A stretch of 64,000 bases of DNA from Flavobacterium sp. (lineage in GTDB: Bacteria > Bacteroidota > Bacteroidia > Flavobacteriales > Flavobacteriaceae): contig NZ_CP136574.1 in assembly GCF_035195345.1 (NCBI RefSeq), positions 2,657,871 to 2,721,870 of the forward strand, read 5' to 3'. Positions 43,526 through 52,306 of the stretch are shown here, piece after piece. Position numbers and translations under genes: made by a program. The notes below the pieces were generated by a model. The model was not told where the DNA came from and made no database searches. It was given only the letters and a program-made list of their open reading frames with translations. The first letter of the stretch is position 1. Every line of letters begins with the position of its first letter.

Positions 43526-43598
43526 GCTTAATTTTTTCCTTTCGACGAAGGAGACTTGAACGTAGCGAATAGATTAAATAAATTATATAACCAACTAA

Positions 43599-44036
43599 AT
43601 GAAAAAGTTTACTTTTTTAATTTCAATTATCTTTTTAACGACATTTAATTCATGTGGTCAAAATAAAATTAACACTCCAAATACCGCTATGAGTAAGTTT
43701 GAAGAATTTATTTCAAAAGAAAAGTTTTTACCTGATTCGAAAATATTTTATCCGGGAATTGGAGACGAAAAATTGAAACCAATATTAACCGAATTGATAA
43801 ATGAATCGGCTAAAGATTTTCAAAATGTTGCGAGTAAAGGAATTGCTTCTGATAATGAATACCAAAATGCAATTGAAAAAGGCTTAAAAAGATTCTCAAA
43901 AATATATTTAGAATTAGATACAGAAAATCGCGAAAGAATATGCACTTATTACGAAGAGCTAATGGATATCGTTGGATTAGAAAGCTCTGAAGGTCTACTT
44001 AATGAATTTATGTATGATTTTGATTTTTCTGAATAA
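43599..44036 (+). CDS. DUF4844-like lipoprotein
   Basis: A 145-residue lipoprotein (lipobox FNSCG, Cys 19). The mature part is helical: KFEEFISKEKFLPDSKIFYPG, IEKGLKRFSKIYLELDTENRERICTYYEELMDIVGLESSEGLLNEFMY. The pattern resembles DUF4844; moderate certainty. Convergent with the mlaD-like gene. Confidence 0.7.
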   Translation: MKKFTFLISIIFLTTFNSCGQNKINTPNTAMSKFEEFISKEKFLPDSKIFYPGIGDEKLKPILTELINESAKDFQNVASKGIASDNEYQNAIEKGLKRFSKIYLELDTENRERICTYYEELMDIVGLESSEGLLNEFMYDFDFSE

Positions 44037-44069
44037 AAAATTTGTTTCAGCAGCTATTTACATCAATAG

Positions 44070-45044
44070 CTATTTCCCTTGCTTCGCTTTCTCCTTAGCT
44101 TGTTTTTTGAAATAGCCTCTAAACAAAAAATTGTGTTTTAAAGCTTCTAAATCTTCATTTAATTTTATACTAGCTTTGTTTACATTTGTAATAGTTGAGT
44201 CAATTTGTTGTACAAGTTTAGGATTGTTTGATAAATAATTTATAGCTCCTTTACCTTCTTTGATGTTGGTAATAGTAGCATTCAAATTGGTTACCACTTT
44301 ATCAATTTCAGTACTCGATTTTTCCAAATTGGTAATTATAGTTTTCATTTGTGATGCCACTTCTTTATCTTTTAAAACGCCAATTACATTGTCTTTTTGA
44401 TTCAAATCAGCAATCATTTTATTTAAATTAGCTACAGATGCAGTGGTTCCTTTTGTGGTTTCCTTTAAATAATTCATTGTAGCTTTTAAATCTTGCGCCA
44501 TTAATGAATCTCGAAGAAGTACACCAACGGTTCCGTTTCCTTTGTTGATTTCATGCGTTATTTTTAATAAGTCGGCAGTTAAAAGTGCTGCGTTTTTGTT
44601 GGTTACATCTAATGTTTTTAGCATTTCATCAGTGCTAGATTTACTATAAGATTGAATAATATCGCCAGGAATAACAGCATTTTCATTTCCTTTTCCTGGA
44701 ATAATATTAATAATCATATTACCTACTAATCCGTCAGAACCTATGGTGGCTATGGCATCTTTTTTAATGTGTATTAGCATTTTATCTTCAATGGCCATTG
44801 ATACATTTATAGTTGTATCATTCACCATTTCAATGCTCTTAACGGTTCCAATATCCATTCCGGCATATCTAACGTTATTTCCTACTTGTAAGCCGCTTAC
44901 ATTGCCAAAAACCGCTTTTAGGTTACTTGTATTACCAAATAAATTTTGCTTATTTCCCACAAAATAGATTGCTGCTAAAAAAAATAGCGAACCTATAATG
45001 ATAAATAAACCCAATCGTATTTTTTGTCGATCTGTTTTTTCCAT
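44070..45044 (-). CDS. MlaD family protein (Mce domain)
   Basis: A 324-residue protein anchored by an N-terminal span (about 10-26), an Mce domain (GNVSGLQVGNNVRYAGMDIGTVKSIEM near 45-70, read in parts), then a long helical tail with repeated leucine/valine heptads (about 130-300) and a basic end. It forms the periplasmic ring of an Mla-type phospholipid transporter. Six bases downstream of the ATPase gene. Confidence 0.9.
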   Translation of the reverse strand: MEKTDRQKIRLGLFIIIGSLFFLAAIYFVGNKQNLFGNTSNLKAVFGNVSGLQVGNNVRYAGMDIGTVKSIEMVNDTTINVSMAIEDKMLIHIKKDAIATIGSDGLVGNMIINIIPGKGNENAVIPGDIIQSYSKSSTDEMLKTLDVTNKNAALLTADLLKITHEINKGNGTVGVLLRDSLMAQDLKATMNYLKETTKGTTASVANLNKMIADLNQKDNVIGVLKDKEVASQMKTIITNLEKSSTEIDKVVTNLNATITNIKEGKGAINYLSNNPKLVQQIDSTITNVNKASIKLNEDLEALKHNFLFRGYFKKQAKEKAKQGK

Positions 45045-45050
45045 ACTATT

Positions 45051-45794
45051 TTATTTAAAAAAGGCTTGCACTTTCGGATCGTTTGAAGCGTTTAATTCAT
45101 CAAAAGTCCCTTCAATATAGTTAATTCCATCTATTAATAAAACCATTCGATTTGCGATTGCTTTGGCACAATCTACATCATGCGTAATGATAATAGAGGA
45201 AGTATTGTATTTTTCTTGAATGGATTGCATCAAAAGTATAATTTCTTTTGAAGTTATTGGGTCTAAACCTGTTGTAGGCTCGTCGTATAAAATTATTTTT
45301 GGTTTTAGTATTAAGGTTCTAGCTAAGGCAATTCTACGTTTCATACCGCCAGAAAGTTCATTTGGCATTAAGTCAATTGCGCTTGCTAAACCTACACTTT
45401 CTAATGCTTCCATAACTAACGGAGTGGTGTCATCAATTTTGCCAAATTTTTTGGTGTGTCTTCGTAATGGGAATTCTAAATTTTCTCGAACTGACATTGA
45501 ATCATATAAGGCACTTCCTTGAAAAAGAAAGCCAATTTCGGTGCGAAGTTCGTCAATTTCCTCGCGTTCAAGCATATTAATCTCTTTGTTCATTACAAAA
45601 ATAGAGCCACTATCGGGTGTTTCTAATCCAATAACACATTTAATCATCACCGATTTTCCAGAACCTGATTTCCCCATTACTACCAAGTTTTCTCCTTCGT
45701 TTAAAACCATATGAAAGCCATTTAAAACGGTGTTGGTTCCAAAAGTTTTATGCAAATCTTTTATTACTATTATGGGCTCTTTTTTTGTTTCCAT
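45051..45794 (-). CDS. ABC transporter ATP-binding protein, MlaF family
   Basis: 247 residues from the ATG at 45794. Walker A GKSGSGKSVM near 40, signature LSGGMKRRIALARTL near 140, Walker B ILYDEPTTGLDPITS near 160: the LSGGM...R pattern is typical of MlaF. A start four codons earlier (45806) would overlap the permease stop by 11 bases; the one-base-gap start is preferred. Energises the lipid transport by the MlaE/MlaD neighbours. Confidence 0.93.
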   Translation of the reverse strand: METKKEPIIVIKDLHKTFGTNTVLNGFHMVLNEGENLVVMGKSGSGKSVMIKCVIGLETPDSGSIFVMNKEINMLEREEIDELRTEIGFLFQGSALYDSMSVRENLEFPLRRHTKKFGKIDDTTPLVMEALESVGLASAIDLMPNELSGGMKRRIALARTLILKPKIILYDEPTTGLDPITSKEIILLMQSIQEKYNTSSIIITHDVDCAKAIANRMVLLIDGINYIEGTFDELNASNDPKVQAFFK

Positions 45795-45795
45795 A

Positions 45796-46581
45796 TTACA
45801 TGTCATAAAAAATGTTGGTTACAAAAACGGCAATAAAATCAATTACAAATAGGAGCATAGAGGTATAAACAACTGCTTCATTGGCTGCTTTTCCAACGCC
45901 AGCCGTGCCTTTTTTACAATAATACCCTTTGTAGCAACCTATTAATCCAATGGCAAAACCAAAGAAAAATGTTTTTAAGGTTGCCGGAATAAGATCGCTA
46001 AATTCTAATATATTAAAAACTTGATTAAAGTAAAGTTGAAACGATACATTGTCTTTTACATTTTCCACTAAATAGGAACCATAGATAGCCAACACATCGC
46101 CAAAAATAACTAACAGCGGCAACATTAGACTAGTAGCTAGAATTCGGGTTATGACTAAATATTTAAACGGATTGGTGCCTGAAACTTCCATAGCATCTAT
46201 TTGTTCGGTAACTTTCATAGAACCTAATTCGGCTCCAATACCCGATCCAATTCTTCCCGCGCAAATTAAAGCGGTGATGATTGGACCAATTTCTCTAATT
46301 ATAGAAACACTCACCATGGAAGCCATCCAAGAAACAGCTCCAAACTCTTGCAAGGTAGGTCGCGACTGTAACGTGAAAACCAATCCAATAATAAATCCCG
46401 TTACCCCAACTAAAAATAGTGAACGGTTACCAATATAATAGCATTGGCGTAAGAATTCTTTAAATTCGTAGGGTGGAAATAGAAATTCTCTAAAAAATCG
46501 ACCTGCAAAATAAGATATTTCGCCAATTTCTTTTAAGAAAGATTTTATCATTTCAATTATGTTTGCGAAATACTGTTTCAT
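45796..46581 (-). CDS. MlaE family lipid ABC permease
   Basis: A 261-residue membrane protein with five to six spans. Signatures: GVTGFIIGLVFTLQSRPTLQEFGA near 60, REIGPIITALICAGRIGSGIGAELGSMKVTEQIDAMEV near 95-133 (read in parts), the hallmark loop of MlaE, and GCYKGYYCKKGTAGVGKAANEAVV near the end. First gene of mlaE-mlaF-mlaD, which exchanges phospholipids between membranes for outer-membrane asymmetry. No MlaA, B or C gene is in the window. Confidence 0.94.
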   Translation of the reverse strand: MKQYFANIIEMIKSFLKEIGEISYFAGRFFREFLFPPYEFKEFLRQCYYIGNRSLFLVGVTGFIIGLVFTLQSRPTLQEFGAVSWMASMVSVSIIREIGPIITALICAGRIGSGIGAELGSMKVTEQIDAMEVSGTNPFKYLVITRILATSLMLPLLVIFGDVLAIYGSYLVENVKDNVSFQLYFNQVFNILEFSDLIPATLKTFFFGFAIGLIGCYKGYYCKKGTAGVGKAANEAVVYTSMLLFVIDFIAVFVTNIFYDM

Positions 46582-46667
46582 AATTTTTTGATGATAATTT
46601 TTGTAAAGTACTTACCAAAGGTAGTGATTTTTTATAACAAAATAAGGCTCTTTAACGCCTAACTTGT

Positions 46668-46704
46668 TAAAAAAAATCCGATTTGAATTCAAATCGGATT
46701 TTTT
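46668..46704 (-). terminator. Terminator after the OmpA-end pseudogene
   Basis: AATCCGATTTGAATTCAAAT-type perfect stem (12 bp or more, self-complementary centre GAATTC), T-run on the minus strand; a few bases after the pseudogene's final stop at 46710. Confidence 0.82.
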
Positions 46705-46709
46705 AATAT

Positions 46710-47013
46710 TTATTTTATGATATCTATAATTATAGTTCTATTATAAAATCGTTCTTCAGGATATTTATTTTCAAAAGGTGCTACTTTTTCGTTTTCACCT
46801 TCACCATAGATTTTAAATTGAAGGGTTCATTTCCTCATTAAAAGTAACCGTGATTACTTGATTAAGAGGTATGTTTGTAGCCGCTTTATCTGGATTTTTA
46901 TCAATGATCATTGGGCACATCCCAGCAGTCTCTTGAAAATCATCTTCTGCGCAACAAATAATTAAAGTAGCTAAAACTATCGCAATAGTTACTAGAACGT
47001 TTTTTTGTTTCAT
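46710..47013 (-). pseudogene. Collapsed Ig-like/OmpA lipoprotein: N-terminal and C-terminal ends joined
   Basis: The visible start codes for a 66-residue lipoprotein (signal peptide, lipobox IICC, then CPMIIDKNPDKAATNIPLNQ and TVTFNEEMNPSI), the beginning of a bacterial Ig-like (SbsA-type) repeat, and then stops at 46813. Directly after it, in another frame, 34 codons (46820 to 46710) read FKIYGEGENEKVAPFEN and RFYNRTIIIDIIK, the end of an OmpA-type peptidoglycan-binding domain. I infer that an intact Ig-repeat plus OmpA protein lost its middle. The terminator and promoter context remain. Not recognised as functional. Confidence 0.7.
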
Positions 47014-47208
47014 TGTTTAAATATTTATGAAACAAAGGTTAGTCAATTTTAGCCTTTAAATGTTATACTATTTAGGTTATTAATTACATAAATCAAGGAT
47101 CTAATTGAAATTTAATGAGTTAATTTTTTAGAAATTTATACCGTTGAAACCATTATTTTTGTGCCATTTACTGCTTAATTATTTGAATGTACTGTTTTAA
47201 AAAATAAA

Positions 47209-47242
47209 TTCTCTAGGGAAATTAATCAATTTCCCTAGAGAA
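47209..47242. repeat. Perfect 15-bp inverted repeat (CTCTAGGGAA core)
   Basis: TTCTCTAGGGAAATT at 47209-47223 and its exact complement at 47228-47242 around the loop AATC. A third, near-identical arm TTCTCTAGAGAAATT follows at 47275-47289, self-complementary over 12 bases. Confidence 0.8.
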
Positions 47243-47301
47243 ATAAATAAATTTTTGTACAGAAAACATATAAATTCTCTAGAGAAATTGAAATAAAGAT
47301 G

Positions 47302-47334
47302 CAGTTTTATAGTATATTTTTTACTATAAAACTG
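47302..47334. repeat. Perfect 13-bp inverted repeat (TTTTATAGTA)
   Basis: CAGTTTTATAGTA at 47302-47314 is complementary to 47322-47334, with a seven-base loop TATTTTT. No T-run on either side, so not a typical terminator. Confidence 0.72.
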
Positions 47335-47450
47335 AATCATTTTTGTAACCACACTAAAGGATTATTTTGAATTGTCTTGACCATAAAAAAATACATTTTT
47401 GTGTAAAACTATTTCATTACATGATACTATTTTGTTTATGTAATTATAGC

Positions 47451-48686
47451 TTATTCAACAATAATTTTTTTATTTTCATTAAATGAATTCGACTTGAGGT
47501 TGATAATATAAACACCTTTTTTAAAATGATTTACATCAATTTTTTGTCCATTTTGAATCGTGCCTTTTTGAACCGATTTTCCTATTAGATCAAAAATTTC
47601 GTATTCAGAATCTGAGTTATTGAAATGTACAGTCAACATGTCTTTAGTTGGATTAGGATGAATAGTAATTGAGTTTAAAAAATTTTCAGTATTTCCTAAT
47701 ATTCCAAAACGGGTTAATGCATAATCATAATTGTCGGCTTCAATTTCTATAATTGTGTTTTGTGGTAAAGCTTGATTTACGAGTTGATTGGTAATTGTAT
47801 TGTATCTATATAATCTTTGTTGGTTATCTAAATCAATAGCAATAAAAACCAATGTTTCAGTTGCTTGATCATATGTTCTGTTGAAAACCTGAAGTCCTGT
47901 AACTTCTACTATATTTACTAAGTTAGAAACCTCTCCAGTTTCAGAATTTAATATACCTACATTTAAAGTAGAAGTACTGGTGTTTGAATTAAATTGTGGG
48001 TATATGATATAAATATTATTTTGTTCATTACTGTATTCTAAGCCAATATTTCCAATGATATTTGGTCCAGACAAAGGGGTAACGTTATAAGAGAAGCCAT
48101 TAGTTGTAATTGTCGATTTGACTAATTTTTTTACATTTTCATCTTGTGTAATAAAATAGAATATTTTGTTGTCTGAATCATAGCAACTTCCATCTGGAAA
48201 TAGAATTCCTATATCATTACTATTATAATAACCCAAATTTGTAGATAACTGTGTTGTTGGATTGTAACGATTTAAATAAACATTATTTTCTTGATCAGAA
48301 TCATAAGAATAGAGAAAACCATTTTGCATATCAACTTCTCCCGATCCATTATTAACACTAGTTACTTCGTTTAATGTAATAGTATTATTTTGAGTGTTAT
48401 ATTTTAGCAACTTACTAACGTAGTTATTATTTTCATTTAGTAGAATCCTTGAATAGTACTCTCCATTATTAGAATTATATATTGAAGAGCCTCCCAAAAC
48501 ACCGACATAATCAACGGGAATTACATTTGTAAAATTTGTTTGACCAGCATTCCATTTGACAAGGTTATCAATAGTTTGACCATTAGAAGTAAAGCCAATT
48601 AATTTAATTACTTCTTGAGAATGCGAACAATGTATTGAAATGATATGCAATAATCCAATAACTAATATATATATATACTTTTTCAT
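47451..48686 (-). CDS. T9SS-exported protein with beta-propeller-like body
   Basis: A 411-residue secreted protein: signal peptide (YIYILVIGLLHIISIHCSHSQ), a body with repeated strand motifs about Tyr-rich units (YSRILLNENN, YSYDSDQENNVYLNRYNP, YLYRYN-like), suggesting a Kelch/PQQ-type propeller, and a C-terminal type IX sorting domain from ITIHPNPTKDMLTV to the end (GVYIINLKS...KKIIVE). Function unknown. Confidence 0.85.
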   Translation of the reverse strand: MKKYIYILVIGLLHIISIHCSHSQEVIKLIGFTSNGQTIDNLVKWNAGQTNFTNVIPVDYVGVLGGSSIYNSNNGEYYSRILLNENNNYVSKLLKYNTQNNTITLNEVTSVNNGSGEVDMQNGFLYSYDSDQENNVYLNRYNPTTQLSTNLGYYNSNDIGILFPDGSCYDSDNKIFYFITQDENVKKLVKSTITTNGFSYNVTPLSGPNIIGNIGLEYSNEQNNIYIIYPQFNSNTSTSTLNVGILNSETGEVSNLVNIVEVTGLQVFNRTYDQATETLVFIAIDLDNQQRLYRYNTITNQLVNQALPQNTIIEIEADNYDYALTRFGILGNTENFLNSITIHPNPTKDMLTVHFNNSDSEYEIFDLIGKSVQKGTIQNGQKIDVNHFKKGVYIINLKSNSFNENKKIIVE

Positions 48687-48814
48687 ACGTTAATTATTTA
48701 TAATAGTTACAAATTTATTAATTTGTTTTATGTTATTTAATAAAAATTAAACAAATTTAACATAAATTAATTTTCATATCATTATTTACTTTATGCTTTG
48801 AGGAATATGATTAA

Positions 48815-48850
48815 ATAAAAATCCGACCTGCTTTCACAAATCGGATTTAA
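48815..48850 (-). terminator. Terminator after lpdA
   Basis: AAATCCGA pairs with TCGGATTT around a 14-base loop; T-run on the minus strand, 37 bases past the stop. Confidence 0.72.
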
Positions 48851-48886
48851 TCTATATTTTAAAATCTATTTTCTTTGTTCTAAAGA

Positions 48887-50275
48887 CTACAAGTGAATCA
48901 CTTCACCGTAAGCATCAGCTACAGCTTCCATCACCGCTTCACTCATGGTAGGGTGTGGGTGCACTGCTTTTAAGATTTCGTGTCCTGTAGTTTCTAATTT
49001 ACGAGCTACAACAGCTTCTGCAATCATATCGGTAACGCCGGCACCAATCATGTGGCAACCTAACCATTCGCCGTATTTAGCATCAAAAATTACTTTTACA
49101 AATCCGTCAGGCGTTCCTGCTGCTTTTGCTTTTCCTGAAGCTGAGAATGGGAATTTACCTACTTTGATTTCGTATCCTTTTTCTTTCGCTTGTTTTTCAG
49201 TCATACCCACAGAAGCAATTTCTGGAGTTGCATACGTACAACCTGGAATGTTTCCGTAATCTAACGCTTCCACGTGTAAACCTGCAATTTTTTCCACACA
49301 TAAAATACCTTCTGCAGAAGCAACGTGCGCTAAAGCTTGTCCTGGCGTTACATCACCAATAGCGTAGTAACCAGGAACGTTAGTTTGGTAATATGCGTTT
49401 ACTAAGATTTTATCTCTATCGGTAGCAATACCTGTTTCTTCTAATCCGATGTTTTCGATGTTGGTTTTAATTCCAACTGCTGATAATAAGATATCCGCTT
49501 CTAAAACTTCTTCTCCTTTAGCGGTTTTAACGAATGCTTTTACTCCGTTTCCAGAAGTATCAATTCGTTCCACAGAAGCGTTGGTCATGATAGAAACGCC
49601 TGCTTTTTTCATAGAGCGTTCCATTTGTTTTGAAATATCTTCGTCTTCTACAGGAACAATGTTTGGCATAAATTCTACAATCGTCACTTCTGTTCCCATT
49701 GCGTTATAAAAATGTGCAAACTCAACTCCAATCGCACCAGAACCTACAACAATCATTTTCTTTGGTTGCTCAGGTAACGTCATTGCTTGGCGGTATCCAA
49801 TTACTTTTTTACCATCTTGTGGTAAGTTTGGCAATTCGCGAGAACGCGCTCCTGTTGCAATAATGATATGATCTGCAGTATATTCAGTTACTTTTCCGTC
49901 AGCAGCTGTTACATCTACTTTTTTACCTGGTTTTACTTTTCCAAAACCATCAATCACATCAATTTTATTTTTCTTCATTAAGAATTGAACACCTTTGCTC
50001 ATTCCTTCTGCAACGTCTCTAGAACGTTTTACAACAGCGTTGAAGTCTTTATCAAATGCGGTAACAGTTAATCCATAATCGGAAGCATGTTTTAGGTAAT
50101 CAAAAACTTGAGCCGATTTTAATAATGCTTTCGTTGGAATACAACCCCAATTTAAACAAATTCCACCCAAATTTTCTTTTTCAATAACGGCTACTTTAAA
50201 GCCTAATTGTGATGCTCTAATAGCAGTTACATAACCACCAGGACCACTTCCTAAAACTATGATATCGTATTTCAT
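48887..50275 (-). CDS. lpdA: Dihydrolipoyl dehydrogenase (E3)
   Basis: A 462-residue FAD/NAD flavoprotein that re-oxidises lipoamide in the 2-oxoacid dehydrogenase complexes and glycine cleavage. Seen: GSGPGGYVTAIRAS near 9, the redox disulfide C40/C45 in GGICLNWGCIPT, the NAD site VVGSGAIGVEFAHFY near 177, and catalytic His441-Glu446 in HPHPTMSEAVMEA. Standard length. Alone, with its own promoter. Confidence 0.96.
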   Translation of the reverse strand: MKYDIIVLGSGPGGYVTAIRASQLGFKVAVIEKENLGGICLNWGCIPTKALLKSAQVFDYLKHASDYGLTVTAFDKDFNAVVKRSRDVAEGMSKGVQFLMKKNKIDVIDGFGKVKPGKKVDVTAADGKVTEYTADHIIIATGARSRELPNLPQDGKKVIGYRQAMTLPEQPKKMIVVGSGAIGVEFAHFYNAMGTEVTIVEFMPNIVPVEDEDISKQMERSMKKAGVSIMTNASVERIDTSGNGVKAFVKTAKGEEVLEADILLSAVGIKTNIENIGLEETGIATDRDKILVNAYYQTNVPGYYAIGDVTPGQALAHVASAEGILCVEKIAGLHVEALDYGNIPGCTYATPEIASVGMTEKQAKEKGYEIKVGKFPFSASGKAKAAGTPDGFVKVIFDAKYGEWLGCHMIGAGVTDMIAEAVVARKLETTGHEILKAVHPHPTMSEAVMEAVADAYGEVIHL

Positions 50276-50309
50276 TTTTATAAAGTATTTCAGTTTTATT
50301 TATAAGTTG

Positions 50310-50343
50310 CGAATTTAAGGAAATAAAATTAAATAAACTTCAA
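50310..50343 (-). promoter_or_regulatory. Promoter of lpdA
   Basis: Minus strand: TTG (50343-50341), a 23-base spacer, TAAATTCG (50317-50310), one mismatch to TAnnTTTG, 34 bases before the ATG. Confidence 0.5.
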
Positions 50344-50377
50344 AATTCAAATTCCAAAATTCAAATAAATTATAATT

Positions 50378-50439
50378 TTAGGAACACAGATTTAATAAAT
50401 TTTAAAAATTACTAAAATTTATTAAATCTGTGTTCCTAA
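50378..50439. repeat. Perfect 27-bp inverted repeat containing AACACAGATTT
   Basis: Left arm 50378-50404 is the exact complement of the right arm 50413-50439, loop of eight bases. The right arm contains TTAAATCTGTGTTCC, also found at 56806-56820. In the gap between the lpdA promoter and the ABC exporter stop. Confidence 0.9.
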
Positions 50440-50514
50440 GAAAAAATGTTAGTTCAAGTTATGTTTGACAGCATGATAAACTGTGACTGCGACTGAAGAC
50501 TGCGACTAAGATAA

Positions 50515-52266
50515 CTATTCAACTTCAACAGCAAACTGTGAATCATACAACTTCTTGTAATATCCATTTGCTTTCGTTAATAATTCTTGATGCGTGCCTT
50601 GTTCCACGATTTGACCTTTGTCCATTACGATTATTTTGCTAGCATTTACAATGGTTGCCAAGCGGTGAGCAATAACAATAGAAGTTCTGTCTTTGGTAAT
50701 GGTTTCTGTAGCTTTTTGAATTAATTCCTCAGAATGCGTGTCTATCGATGAGGTTGCTTCATCTAAAATTAAAATACTTGGATTACTTACATACGCTCTC
50801 AAAAAAGCAATCAATTGGCGCTGTCCTGAAGATAGCATCACGCCACGTTCTTTTACGTTGTAATCGTAACCTTCCGGTAAGGTCATAATGAAATCGTGCA
50901 CACCAATTTTTTTAGCTGCAGCAATTACATCTTCTCTCGAAATGGCTTCGTTATGCAAGGTGATGTTGTGATAAATGGTATCCGCAAACAAGAAAACATC
51001 TTGTAAAACAATGGCAATTTGTTTGCGAAGACTTTCTAAAGTATATTCGTTGATGTTTCGGTTATCAATAGTAATTTCACCCGAATTAATTTCGTAAAAA
51101 CGATTCAATAAATTAATGATGGTCGATTTTCCAGCACCTGTACTTCCAACTATGGCTATGGTTTCACCGGGTTGTACTTGAAGATTAATTCCTTTTAAAA
51201 CTTCTTCATTTGCAATGTAGCTAAAACGTACTTCTTTTAATTCAATTAATCCTTTAAAATGACTAACTGTTACAGTCCCGTTTTCTTGAACATTTTCATC
51301 TTTTTCCAAGATTTCAAATACTCTATCGGCTGCAATAATTCCCATTTGCATGACATTAAATTTATCCGCAATTTGGCGTAAAGGGTTAAATAACATGTTG
51401 ATTAACATGGTGTATGCAAATAAATCACCAACAGTTGTTACAGTATCTCCATTCATTATTGAAATACCTGCATAAAATACAATGCCCCCAAGGGTTAAAG
51501 AGGAAACAATATCGGCAATAGGGAAGAAGATGGAGTTATATAAAATATTTTTTAACCATGCCACATTGTGTTTTTGATTGATTTCTTTGAATTTTTCTAA
51601 TTCAATAGCTTCTCTATTAAACAATTGCACAATTTTCATTCCGGTTAATCGTTCCTGAACGAAAGTATTTAGATTGGCAATTTCGTTTCGAACATCATTA
51701 AAAGCCACCTTCATCTTCTTTTGAAAAATATCCGTTGCGTAGATTAAAACAGGCATGGCTAATAGTACAATAATGGATAGTTTCCAGTTCATGAAAAACA
51801 TGATACCTAAAATAACAATCATTTTCAGTACATCACTCACAATCATAAACAATCCTTGACTAAAAATACTAGCAATCGATTCAATGTCTGAAACCGAACG
51901 AGTTACTAGTTTTCCAACGGGCTCATTATCAAAATATTTCATTTTAAATGAGGCAATATGATGGAATAATTTTTCACGAATATCTTTTATAATATCTTGT
52001 CCTAACCAGTTGGCCCAATATGTAAAATAAAATTGAGCTACTACTTCTAGTAAAAGAACTGTTGCCATGATAATTACATACAATAATAAACCATGTTTAT
52101 CTTCGGGTTTGATGTATTGGTCAACGGTCTGTTTTAGTAAATACGGGCGTGCAGCGGCAAAAATTGAAAGTAAAATAGCCCAAACAATCACCCAATTGAA
52201 CCTTTTTTGGTAAGGCTTCGCATAGTGCAATACTTTTTTTAGTGAATTGGATTTGATGAACTTCAT
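50515..52266 (-). CDS. ABC exporter, ATPase/permease half-transporter (MsbA-like)
   Basis: A 583-residue type IV exporter half: six-span membrane domain (about 20-310) and C-terminal ATPase with Walker A GSTGAGKST near 375, Q-loop, signature LSSGQRQLIAFLRAY near 475 and Walker B ILILDEATSSIDT near 495. The signature has Ser instead of Gly at the second position. Works as a homodimer or pairs with another half; possible drug or lipid exporter. Ends 29 bases from truA's neighbourhood and is followed by an unusual inverted repeat. Confidence 0.92.
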   Translation of the reverse strand: MKFIKSNSLKKVLHYAKPYQKRFNWVIVWAILLSIFAAARPYLLKQTVDQYIKPEDKHGLLLYVIIMATVLLLEVVAQFYFTYWANWLGQDIIKDIREKLFHHIASFKMKYFDNEPVGKLVTRSVSDIESIASIFSQGLFMIVSDVLKMIVILGIMFFMNWKLSIIVLLAMPVLIYATDIFQKKMKVAFNDVRNEIANLNTFVQERLTGMKIVQLFNREAIELEKFKEINQKHNVAWLKNILYNSIFFPIADIVSSLTLGGIVFYAGISIMNGDTVTTVGDLFAYTMLINMLFNPLRQIADKFNVMQMGIIAADRVFEILEKDENVQENGTVTVSHFKGLIELKEVRFSYIANEEVLKGINLQVQPGETIAIVGSTGAGKSTIINLLNRFYEINSGEITIDNRNINEYTLESLRKQIAIVLQDVFLFADTIYHNITLHNEAISREDVIAAAKKIGVHDFIMTLPEGYDYNVKERGVMLSSGQRQLIAFLRAYVSNPSILILDEATSSIDTHSEELIQKATETITKDRTSIVIAHRLATIVNASKIIVMDKGQIVEQGTHQELLTKANGYYKKLYDSQFAVEVE

Positions 52267-52306
52267 TTATCTATTTTCTATATACTTTGTTCTATTTTTC
52301 TAAAAT

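Larger units (their letters stand above)
47014..47450. other. Gene-free stretch between pseudogene and T9SS gene
   Basis: 437 bases, very AT-rich. No frame with coding character on either strand. It holds the CTCTAGGGAA palindromes and the TTTTATAGTA hairpin listed separately; the remainder has no structure I can name. Confidence 0.7.

Noticed and set aside
43540..43560. CCTTTCGACGAAGG short palindrome after cmk
   Set aside because: Only a four-base stem around a self-complementary centre, no T-run; too weak to call a terminator or element.
44052..44071. AGCTATT/AATAGCT hairpin at the end of the mlaD-like gene
   Set aside because: Seven AT-rich pairs with no T-run; partly inside the coding end. 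Not called as a terminator.
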